Source of the DNA: Chrysochromulina parva
Lineage: Eukaryota; Haptophyta; Prymnesiales; Chrysochromulinaceae
NCBI GenBank assembly: GCA_002887195.1
Contig: PJAB01000377.1
Coordinates: 1 to 28,480, forward strand
DNA length: 28,480 nt
Reading direction: 5' to 3'
Under the pieces are notes generated by a model, which worked only from the letters and a program-made list of their open reading frames with translations, made no database searches and was not told where the DNA came from. The translations under genes were made by a program, and so were the position numbers. Shown here one piece after another: positions 1-7,421 of the stretch; position 1 is the first letter of the stretch; every line of letters starts with the position of its first letter.

Positions 1-296
1 GGTGTGTGTTGTTGGTGGGTTTGGTTGGTTGTGAGATTCGTCTGTGTGCCTTTGTGCGTCCGCGTGTCCCGTGTGTCCCGTGTGTGTCCCGGCTCCCCCC
101 GGTGTCTTTTTACCGGTACCAGTATATATACTATACACACGCCGCGCGCGCGCGCGCGCGAACGCGTGCTGTTGCTGTTCAACACAACGCGCGCGCGCGC
201 GTACACGCTCCGGACCCCCAAGCATGAGGGCCTCTCGCGCGTGTGCGCTCCATCGCACACGACGCTCGCGTCCTCGACATCCCGGTACCAATCCTC
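1..296. promoter_or_regulatory. Upstream region of the GT8 gene with TG-rich and (CG)n tracts
   Basis: This stretch has no supported gene. It opens with a T/G-rich run, then has a TACCGGTAC site at 111-119, a palindromic AGTATATATACT-like segment at about 120-132, and two alternating CG tracts at about 143-160 and 188-202. The short ORFs here are low complexity. It probably holds the promoter and 5' untranslated region of the following gene, and could also hide an upstream exon. Confidence 0.4.
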
Positions 297-1283
297 ATGA
301 GCCCTACTGAGCCGCACCTGCTATTCGTGGCCATGTACCACGGGGACGCCTTCGCTCAAAATATCGTCCGAGTGTCGCGTCACATAAATGCCAGCAGCGA
401 CTCACCTGTGCACTTCCACGCCGTCGTCAACGTCCAAATCGCGGCGCTGCCAACATGGTGCACGCAGTGGCCCATCACACGCATGCCCGAAGACACGGTG
501 GCTCGGCATCGCAATTTGACACGTGGTAAGCCGCACGGGGCGTATGTTTTCCTGTGGAAGCCGTTCCTGTACAAGCTGGTCATGCTTGACAAAGTGATCG
601 TCCTCGATCTTGATGTTGCACTTGTTGGTCCAGTGGGCATCCGTGGTCTTTGGTCGGAGTTCGATGCTTTCAGCCAGACTCAGGTCATTGGGCTGGCCAA
701 GGAGCAAGGTCCTACCTATGCTCGTGTTAGACCAACTCATGTGGGCTTCAATGGAGGCGTACAGCTGCAAGACCTAGAGCGCATGCGATCCACTGCCTCG
801 GAGCATGCGCTCGGCGCATCGCCCTCATATGAGGAAACGCTGGGTGCATATGCTGCCGGTGAGTTTCCTGGATGGGATGCTGTCCAGCCAGCGTTGGGAG
901 ATCAGACTCTGTACACAAGGCTCTGCAACCGGCAGCCCCATCTGTGTCGCATCGTGCCGTGTGGTTGGAATCGACAGCTGAGCACCACATTCTTCTCAGT
1001 CTCGAACTTTCAATCTGAGTGGCACAATTGCTCGTCATCCTGCGAGCTTTTGCATTTCAACCAGCCGCTGCTCGAAGGCCTCGTGCCAGAGTTGCAACCG
1101 ACAAAAGAACGATTGACGTGCTCGGACTGCCGGAGAGGGATCGAGCGGCTGATCAACCTCACGCGCGAGCACCCGACGAAAAATCCTCGCTTCACGTGGG
1201 GCGCGAGCAAGCAGTACATGGGCAGCGTGATCGAGAACTGCTGTTGTAAACAGGAGCTCGCAGGTGGAGGGAAGGCGGCTTAG
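297..1283 (+). CDS. GT8-family glycosyltransferase, xyloside xylosyltransferase-like
   Basis: Predicted retaining glycosyltransferase of family GT8, which transfers a sugar (xylose in the closest family I recognise, XXYLT1) from a UDP-sugar to a glycan or glycoprotein, usually in the secretory pathway. Seen in the 328-residue product: an opening strand LLFVAMYHGD (8-17), the metal-binding DxD motif in VIVLDLDVAL (DLD at 104-106), GFNGGVQLQDL (150-160), GDQTLY (201-206), and a CGWNRQL block (222-228) typical of XXYLT-type enzymes. LLHFNQ (251-256) supplies the usual third metal-binding His. The ATG at 297 is the first in frame after a stop at 225-227. No signal anchor is present, although Golgi enzymes of this family normally have one, so an upstream exon may be missing. 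GT8 membership is firm; the sugar and acceptor are inferred. Confidence 0.85.
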   Translation: MSPTEPHLLFVAMYHGDAFAQNIVRVSRHINASSDSPVHFHAVVNVQIAALPTWCTQWPITRMPEDTVARHRNLTRGKPHGAYVFLWKPFLYKLVMLDKVIVLDLDVALVGPVGIRGLWSEFDAFSQTQVIGLAKEQGPTYARVRPTHVGFNGGVQLQDLERMRSTASEHALGASPSYEETLGAYAAGEFPGWDAVQPALGDQTLYTRLCNRQPHLCRIVPCGWNRQLSTTFFSVSNFQSEWHNCSSSCELLHFNQPLLEGLVPELQPTKERLTCSDCRRGIERLINLTREHPTKNPRFTWGASKQYMGSVIENCCCKQELAGGGKAA

Positions 1284-1737
1284 ATTTGGTTCTTAGGGGG
1301 GTACAGAACGTACAGTATACCATCCGGACCGGGTATCATGCGATGCCGCGGTTGGGCAAGGAGCTTGTCACGTCCCTCCGTCAGTCGAGTGAGACCGGGC
1401 GGGGCAATAGCGGGACAAGCGCGAGGGGCGTACTCGGCGGAAGGCACCATGACGTTAAAATAGTGAATCGCACTCCTTTCCGGCGCGTGGGCTGGCGTCA
1501 CTCACTGTCTCGCACAGACTGCACCTTTTTGCTTTTAGTAAATTCTAAATAGCTTTATACTTAGAAGCCTTACGGACCTTTTACGCGGACGGCCCGGGGG
1601 TCGTGGGCGGTCTCAAAAAGGGTTGCGCGGATCGTGACCCTGACCCGTCCCAGGACCACCCTCCTGGTGCGCCTAGATCTGACACAAGGAAAGGGAGGGG
1701 GGTGGCCTCTCTTGAGTCGGTTGCCGAGTGGTGTCCG
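1284..1737. other. Intergenic region, nothing recognised
   Basis: About 450 bases between the GT8 stop and the transposon-like element. Short ORFs occur on both strands but show no family resemblance or sensible composition. An AT-richer stretch at about 1528-1565 could be the 3' end of the GT8 transcript. No RNA gene was recognised. Confidence 0.5.
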
Positions 1738-1865
1738 AGGACGCCCAAGTCAAGTCAAGTCTATACATAAACAACAGACAACCATACGGAAGCCTATCGA
1801 ATGTGCTCCGGAAGCCAGCAGTGGAGGACGAGAGTGGGCGCAGATTGACTTGACTTGAGGACGCC
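1738..1865. mobile_element. MITE-like element with 13-bp terminal inverted repeats and 8-bp target duplication
   Basis: The element proper is 1746-1857 (112 bp). Its left end CAAGTCAAGTCAA (1746-1758) is the exact reverse complement of its right end TTGACTTGACTTG (1845-1857). It is flanked by a perfect direct repeat AGGACGCC at 1738-1745 and 1858-1865; the match can be stretched to 11 bp because the following CCAA is shared. It has no coding capacity. The size, inverted termini and 8-bp duplication fit a non-autonomous DNA transposon. An 8-bp duplication is typical of hAT-type elements, while a 9-bp reading would suit a Mutator-type element. The superfamily is inferred. Confidence 0.75.
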
Positions 1866-1904
1866 CAAAAGGACGCTCCCGCGGGAACTCATGATGATGA
1901 GAAA

Positions 1905-2099
1905 ATGCTGCAGACGCATTCTGACGCGGATGGCGCTATCTTCCGAGAAGGCGAGGGCGGCTACGCCTTCTATCGTATTCCTGCGTTGCTGCGTATGGGG
2001 ACCATCCTCCTCGCCTTTGCCGAAGGCCGAATGCAACGCCAGGACCACGGCAAGGTCGACATTGTACTGAGGCGCAGCCTCGATGACGGCACCACATGA
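1905..2099 (+). pseudogene. Sialidase (BNR/neuraminidase-type) N-terminal fragment
   Basis: The 64-residue reading from the ATG at 1905 matches the start of a cellular-type sialidase catalytic domain. The segment FREGEGGYAFYRIPALL contains the F/YRIP motif whose Arg binds the sialic acid carboxylate. It is followed by LLAFAEGRMQ and DIVLRRSLDDGTT, the usual strand before the first Asp-box region. The frame stops at TGA 2097-2099, exactly where the family normally continues with Trp. A few bases on, another frame reads SELKQV (from 2108) before its own stop, suggesting a small indel. Less than about a fifth of a sialidase is present, and the DNA beyond about 2132 is the 3' end of the convergent gene. 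A terminal exon or remnant is more likely than an active gene. The transposon-like element ends about 40 bases upstream. Confidence 0.6.
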
Positions 2100-2131
2100 T
2101 CTTTCGCTCGGAGCTCAAGCAGGTCACACGG

Positions 2132-4015
2132 CTAGCTCGCACGCCAGTGCAAGCTTGAGCCGCGCCGGGACGACGATCTGTCCCGTCCTCCGACGAGGGA
2201 CAGCAGCCCCCCGGACGTCGGGAACAGAACCGACTCCATCCAGTCGATCGTGTGGCCGGCCTCGTCAAGTACTTTGATGCCGACGGCCTGGTACACACGC
2301 TTGAACTCGTCAAACTGGGGTCGGAGTGTCTCATTGTATGGCCACGTCAGTTTGGCAGAGCTCGCATAGGCCCGGAGCTCGTCCCACCGAAAGAGGGCGA
2401 CGTACATGACTGGCAGAGCCGCCTCCTCCACGCGGCGCATGAAGCGCACGTCCTTGGAAGCGACGGCGGCACTTGCATTCGCAAACGCTTGCGCCGAACG
2501 GAGCAGCAGAGCGGGGGTGAGGAAGGGCGCGTTCACGTCGAAGGACTCGTGCATGTAGTAGGCGCTCCCGTCGATCCCCTCGACCATTGCATCCATATAG
2601 GTCTTCACGTGAACTGCGGCCGAGTCGTAGTAGTAGCCGAGAAACTGGGTGGTTGCGTCGTCATCGTCGATGTTTGGATTCCAGAGGGCCTTGGCCAGCA
2701 GGTAGTCCTTGAGCTGCACGAGATCCCCGCCCGGGGTATTATACGTGCCCTCCTCAAAGACCCCCTGGACGCCGTGCTCGTGGAAGAAGCGGAGGTTGGG
2801 CACGAGCACGTGCCAGTTAGGGAAGGGGGCGACGTAGTGCTGAAAATTGGTCACGTAGTCCCAAATGTACGTGCGCTTTGAGAGCGCCGCCCACGCCGCC
2901 ATGTCCTTTTGGAACGGCGCGTTGTTCTCGTGCGTGAGTGGGTGCGCGAAGTCACACTCGATGGTACACAGCCTGATGATCACGTTCGGTCGCGGCTTCA
3001 GACCCGACGTGGGCGCAGAGCGCGTCCACTGGTAGGCTAACGTATCGAACGCAACGTGCGGAAACTCGTCGGCGAGAGCGTCGGCGACCGCATTCACCGC
3101 ATTCAGTAGCGCGCCTATCGGCGAACCTTCTTTATCGTTGACTGCCTTCTCGGCCGGGTCTTCGCACTGCTCCCCGTTGTCGTTCTGTGAGATGGAGAGG
3201 ATGGTGGCGTTTGCGTCGGCGCACAGAATCTTGCGCGCCTGCTCGGTGACGAAGGCCACCAGTGACGCGTTGCTCCAGCACAGCTGGCCGTACGTGCTCG
3301 CCCCAGCTGCGCCCCGCGGCCAAAACCACTCGGGGTGCGCCTTGTAGAGCGCGGGCGGCGGATGGTTTTGCCAGGTACTGTCGGGAAAGGCGAGAATGTT
3401 GTACGACGTGTGTACGAAGCCAGGGGGGTCCGCGTACTTGACGTAGTTGCCGTGCGTCGCGTCCGTCACGCGTCCATTGTAGGCGACCGCCGTGCTCCAG
3501 TCGAGTTGCGTCGTTGGCTGGAATTGGTTGTTGTCGCGGTACTCGAACGCGGGCGAATTCGTGATATCAAAGTGGGGGACGTCCGACAGGCACTCCATGG
3601 GCGGGGCGGTCTCGTCGTGCGCGAAGAAATTGAAGCCGATCACGTCCGTCAGCATGCTGTAAACCGCATAAATCGTGCTGCGTGTGCTTCCAATCCCGCC
3701 CGTGAGCACCACTGAGCCCACCAATGGAGGTGCGAAGTAGCCCAGGTAGTAGCTCTCGTTGCCCAGGCCGGTGAGTGTTTCGGCAGGGAGGCCGTAATGG
3801 AGCGACGCACCTGGACCGACGATGATCTCACTGCCTGGGCGGGATCCCTTGGGCGGCCCCACCGTGAAGGTCAGGTCGGGGCACGCAATCTGCAGATGTG
3901 ACTGCAGCATCGACGCGGCGTAGCGCTCCGAGGCAGAGGCGTCGTCAGTTATCGTAATCTTCGTGGGAAGCAAGTCCGCGCGTGTCATGACCACGAGCAT
4001 CAAACACCTTATCAT
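2132..4015 (-). CDS. DUF4838 protein, glycoside hydrolase-like
   Basis: A 627-residue protein of the DUF4838 family, whose members resemble alpha-glucuronidase-type glycoside hydrolases and probably act on plant or algal polysaccharides. The N-terminus (MIRCLMLVVMTRA) is short and hydrophobic, suggesting secretion. Residues about 15-140 form the alpha-glucuronidase-like N-terminal fold, including RSTIYAVYSMLTDVIGFNFF (112-131). The DUF4838 core then shows HPEWFWPRG (227-235), ISQNDN (275-280), DTLAYQWTR (324-332), RLCTIECDFAHPL (348-360), YIWDYVTNFQHY (383-394) and GVFEEG (418-423). The first ATG is at 4015; an in-frame GTG lies immediately upstream. It diverges from the FANCB-like gene with 238 bases between starts. 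The family is mainly bacterial in my knowledge, so a laterally acquired origin is possible. Substrate unknown. Confidence 0.88.
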   Translation of the reverse strand: MIRCLMLVVMTRADLLPTKITITDDASASERYAASMLQSHLQIACPDLTFTVGPPKGSRPGSEIIVGPGASLHYGLPAETLTGLGNESYYLGYFAPPLVGSVVLTGGIGSTRSTIYAVYSMLTDVIGFNFFAHDETAPPMECLSDVPHFDITNSPAFEYRDNNQFQPTTQLDWSTAVAYNGRVTDATHGNYVKYADPPGFVHTSYNILAFPDSTWQNHPPPALYKAHPEWFWPRGAAGASTYGQLCWSNASLVAFVTEQARKILCADANATILSISQNDNGEQCEDPAEKAVNDKEGSPIGALLNAVNAVADALADEFPHVAFDTLAYQWTRSAPTSGLKPRPNVIIRLCTIECDFAHPLTHENNAPFQKDMAAWAALSKRTYIWDYVTNFQHYVAPFPNWHVLVPNLRFFHEHGVQGVFEEGTYNTPGGDLVQLKDYLLAKALWNPNIDDDDATTQFLGYYYDSAAVHVKTYMDAMVEGIDGSAYYMHESFDVNAPFLTPALLLRSAQAFANASAAVASKDVRFMRRVEEAALPVMYVALFRWDELRAYASSAKLTWPYNETLRPQFDEFKRVYQAVGIKVLDEAGHTIDWMESVLFPTSGGLLSLVGGRDRSSSRRGSSLHWRAS

Positions 4016-4253
4016 CACTGCGGGATATGTGACCTGCGCGGGGTTGCCGAGCGGCCGTCGCCGGCCGCCCAGAACGGCGTTGCGTCAGCCAAAACAAAGT
4101 TGGGAGGCGATTTCAAGCTCTCGAAAAGGGGCTGAAAAACGCCGCGCCATTTCACAGCAGGTCTACGCGGGACTTCATGCTCATCGCGTTCGTCCATGCG
4201 CTTCGGCCGCGTCGTCGTCGGCGGCGCGCGCGCGCGCCGCGCGCGCCCACACG
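4016..4253. promoter_or_regulatory. Short bidirectional promoter region with CG tract
   Basis: The 238 bases between two divergent starts must hold both promoters and 5' leaders. A run of alternating C and G at about 4224-4246 sits directly before the ATG at 4254. The right-hand reading frame stays open leftward to 3963, but that part overlaps the other gene and lacks ATG, so I treat it as untranslated. Confidence 0.45.
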
Positions 4254-7200
4254 ATGCACCTCCTGACGACCGCCTCCTCTCCGAGCGAGATCATTTGTCT
4301 CACGCCGGACCTGTGCTGCAGGCTGCACCGCTTCGACGCGGCGAGCGCCGCCTTCGTTGAGCATGATTGCTTTGCCATCACGCTGCCACCTGATGAGGAC
4401 GCCTCTGGCCGTGCAGAGGTGGTCGCGGCTGCTTCCGTCTTGGATACTGGCTCGAGTGTACGCGAACTCACCGTTGCCCTGCGGACGCACGCAACGGCCA
4501 GCGGAGGCGGGTTTCGCTACATCGTTGGGGTCCTCGATCTGCGTGCGAGGTGCTTCGAGAGCTTGCTCCGCTGCTGGGTCAGCGCCGAAGATGCGGCGGA
4601 CGGGACGGAGCACGCGCTCGCCGACGGACCGGTGCTGTACTTGCTCTCCAAACGTGCGAGCCAACGTGAGTCTATGGAGGGGGGCTCGTTGCTTGGGTTG
4701 CGCCCTCCTGTGAACGAGGGCGACGAGCACGGCCATGTGCGCTCGACGGGCGTGGTCTCGGTGTTATGCATGCTGAGCTGGAGCGGGCAGCCCGAGGAGA
4801 CGTTTGCGTTGTGCCTGTGCGAGCCGGATGCTGGTGGCGCTCGCGAGCTTGTCGCTTGCGGCGGCGCTCCCACTCATACTGACGAAACTCTTGACGATCC
4901 TCTCCCGCTGATCGGCGGATGGAACGCTCATCAGGCGTCCGTCGGGCACAGGGCGCCGGCGGCCGCTGCTCTCGCTCCGACCATCGTGTGCGCCGCGTCG
5001 CAGCGGCTGGCGGTGTGCGGCGACGATGGGCGCGCCGCGCTCGTGACTCAGCTGTGGGTGGGCACGAGCGCCGCGATGCTGCACTGCTGCGGGTGCGACG
5101 GCCAGTCAACGCCTCTCGCCTCGCTCGCGCTGTCCCACGTGCCTCGGCGGATGGAACCGGTACCTATGCAGCATGGCCAGCTCGATGGTTTGGCGGTGCT
5201 GTGCGCGAGCGCGGGCGCGGTGCGCTCGCAGCTGCTGCTGCTCAGCCGACAGGGCGACGTGCTGCGCACCATCGACGACGTACTCGGATGGCATGCAGCC
5301 GCCTTTCTCGGCGGTGCATTGCCACAACTCCTCGTGCGCCGATCCGCTTTTGGAATCTACGTTTCATGCGCCAGCGGTGACGTGGCCTACGCCACCGTCT
5401 GTGCCCGCGCTGGCATGGCCGCCAGCGTCACCAGTGCCGCCGCCGGCGGCGGCGAGCATGAGTCCAGGGTGTGCCATCTGAGGGGCTATGCCCTCGTCAG
5501 TCCATATACGACGTGGGCCGAGGTTGGTTCCGAGGAAGGTACCGGTGCGGGTGCACCAGCGCCCACGACAGCGCCGCTGCTCGTTGCTGCAGCCGGTGGT
5601 GCGCCCGGGGCAGCGCGCCGTCGGCAGCTGCGCAGCGTCGCCCACGCTCTCGCAGGCCGGCTCGGTGCGGGCCTCACAGCTCTCGAGAAGGCGCGAAGCG
5701 CCACAGTGGAACGGAGGTTACTGAGGGAGCATGCAATCTCGCTCCTCCGAGCTCAAGCCGCGAACTCCTCAGATGCATGCGCCGAAACGTACGAGGAGCT
5801 GCTCTCGTGGCGAGCGCTGGCATGCCGAACGTCGCCGCTGCTGGCCGTCCAGGCTGCCGGCGAGTCGGAAGCTGGGGTGGGGGCGGTGGACGAGTGGTCA
5901 CTGGCACGATGGAGCGAGACCGCACAACTCGGCCCACTGGCGCGATCGCCTACAGACGCAGCGCACGGTGTCCGCGTAACGACAGCTGGGCCACCCCTAG
6001 CATCGGAACGCGAGAGGGCACGATCAGAGTTTGGCCGCCCGGCGCCGCCGGCGGGCAGCGCGGTGGACGAGCCGGTGGACGGAGCGAGGAGCTCGATGGC
6101 AAGGCAACGAGCGCCGTGTCGAGCACCGGCGGTGTCGGCGGCGCGGCCGCGGGTGATAGGGGTCGAGCATGGGTTTCGGCAGGGCCACTGGCTGCTGCGT
6201 GTGTGCGTGCGCAACGACGGGCAGCGTGCCGCAATGCAGCTGAGCTGTGCACTTGTGCACCCGTCGCTCGCGCTGCAGTCCGAGGGTGCCGAGCTGCGGA
6301 AGCTGCCGCCGGCGGCCTTAGTACACATGACGCTCGCTGTCCGACTCTCCCAGATTCTCTCCCCGGCAGACCTCGACGTCGACCTTCTGCTGTGCTGGCG
6401 CGCCGCCACCACCACTACCGCCGTTGCGGCTGCGGCCACCGCCGCCGCCGCCACCCCCTCTGCTGCGTTCGCACCTATACGCTGGCATCATCGTATCGGT
6501 ACACGCGTGCGACTGCGCGGCGGCTCTCTCTTCGTCGCAGCGCTCGCGCCGCCGCCGTCGCTACTGTCACGGCGCGGCTCGTCGGCTGTGCTCACGCTGC
6601 CGCCCGCGTTGCAGCGCTCCGTGCATCTGGTCCTCGAGGCTCCGGTGGCGAGCGCAGCGCTCATCCAACTGCCGCATGCGCTGACCACACTCCTGAGCCT
6701 TCGCCCTCTCTACCCCACGAACGGGCCGCTCGCCCAGCTGCCGGGCGCCGAGCCGGGCGCCGGCGGCATGGGACCGTGCGCACTGGCGGCGCCGTCGACT
6801 TGGCTGGCGTGCAGCGAGAGCCACGCCCTCAGTGACGGCACCGGCACCGGCACGGAACTCCTAGTGGGCCTCACTGCCGCCGGCCGGTGCGCCGAGTTGC
6901 GGCTGTGCGTGCGCGGCGCGGCGCACGAGGCAGTGCTCGCGAGTGTCATCGGGGTGCTCCGGGCAAATCTCCCCTCGGAGCTCCGTATCGAGATTTCGAT
7001 GGGCGCCGTGCCCACGCTCGATTGCCTGCGGCGCGCCAGCCTTGCCCTCCACGCGGAGCTCGCGGGGGCGGCGCGCGCGTGCGAAGAATTTCTCGTCGTC
7101 GTCGGTGGCGGCGGAGGTGGCGGCGGTGGTGGTGGTGGCGGCGGTGGCGGTGGCGATGGCTTAACGGCTGGAGCTGGGCTCGCCCAGGCAGCCCGCGCTG

Positions 7201-7280
7201 CTCAGCATCTCGCGTGCGAGATCGCCACGCTGCAGAGCGCTTCCGACGAGCTGGCAAGCGTGGTAGCCTCGTTGGTCTGA
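4254..7280 (+). CDS. Large beta-propeller/coiled-coil protein, FANCB- or FAAP100-like
   Basis: A 1008-residue protein. The N-terminal 430 or so residues have repeated short hydrophobic strands as in a beta-propeller. A helical stretch follows (SVAHALAGRLGAGLTALEKA onward, about 445-500), then a low-complexity linker, a beta-sandwich-like region near residue 640 (HWLLRVCVRNDG), a second alpha/beta region with TELLVGL and AAGRCAELRL, and a C-terminal helix pair split by 17 glycines at about 7107-7157. This order (propeller, helix, sandwich, alpha/beta, terminal helices) and the local pattern around IDDVLGWHAAAFLGG match my knowledge of FANCB, a scaffold of the Fanconi anaemia ubiquitin ligase complex; FAAP100 shares the fold. 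A BBS-type propeller/ear protein is an alternative. The coding call is strong; the family assignment is inference. ATG 4254 is chosen because upstream frame is CG-rich leader. Confidence 0.6.
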   Translation: MHLLTTASSPSEIICLTPDLCCRLHRFDAASAAFVEHDCFAITLPPDEDASGRAEVVAAASVLDTGSSVRELTVALRTHATASGGGFRYIVGVLDLRARCFESLLRCWVSAEDAADGTEHALADGPVLYLLSKRASQRESMEGGSLLGLRPPVNEGDEHGHVRSTGVVSVLCMLSWSGQPEETFALCLCEPDAGGARELVACGGAPTHTDETLDDPLPLIGGWNAHQASVGHRAPAAAALAPTIVCAASQRLAVCGDDGRAALVTQLWVGTSAAMLHCCGCDGQSTPLASLALSHVPRRMEPVPMQHGQLDGLAVLCASAGAVRSQLLLLSRQGDVLRTIDDVLGWHAAAFLGGALPQLLVRRSAFGIYVSCASGDVAYATVCARAGMAASVTSAAAGGGEHESRVCHLRGYALVSPYTTWAEVGSEEGTGAGAPAPTTAPLLVAAAGGAPGAARRRQLRSVAHALAGRLGAGLTALEKARSATVERRLLREHAISLLRAQAANSSDACAETYEELLSWRALACRTSPLLAVQAAGESEAGVGAVDEWSLARWSETAQLGPLARSPTDAAHGVRVTTAGPPLASERERARSEFGRPAPPAGSAVDEPVDGARSSMARQRAPCRAPAVSAARPRVIGVEHGFRQGHWLLRVCVRNDGQRAAMQLSCALVHPSLALQSEGAELRKLPPAALVHMTLAVRLSQILSPADLDVDLLLCWRAATTTTAVAAAATAAAATPSAAFAPIRWHHRIGTRVRLRGGSLFVAALAPPPSLLSRRGSSAVLTLPPALQRSVHLVLEAPVASAALIQLPHALTTLLSLRPLYPTNGPLAQLPGAEPGAGGMGPCALAAPSTWLACSESHALSDGTGTGTELLVGLTAAGRCAELRLCVRGAAHEAVLASVIGVLRANLPSELRIEISMGAVPTLDCLRRASLALHAELAGAARACEEFLVVVGGGGGGGGGGGGGGGGGDGLTAGAGLAQAARAAQHLACEIATLQSASDELASVVASLV

Positions 7281-7421
7281 GAGCGCTAGAGCGATGCCGC
7301 TCAGAGCATCGCGTGAAACGTTCAAATAAAACTTCTTGGGTGCACGGACACAGACTGCACACCGCATTCAAAATTCACCTCGCCAGTTCACACGTCGGCG
7401 CGCGGTCCGTGCGTGTGAAGA

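Noticed and set aside
1711..1740. tRNA-like GTTGCCGAGTGGTGTCC resembling a Leu/Ser tRNA D-arm
   Set aside because: No matching B box, anticodon arm or acceptor stem follows; the downstream sequence is the transposon-like element.
3963..4253. Leftward extension of the FANCB-like frame across the DUF4838 start
   Set aside because: It has no ATG, overlaps the divergent gene and is CG-rich low-complexity sequence; the ATG at 4254 is a better start.
5471..6835. 454-residue plus-strand open frame inside the FANCB-like gene
   Set aside because: Arg/Ala-rich composition typical of a shifted frame in GC-rich coding DNA, with no family features.
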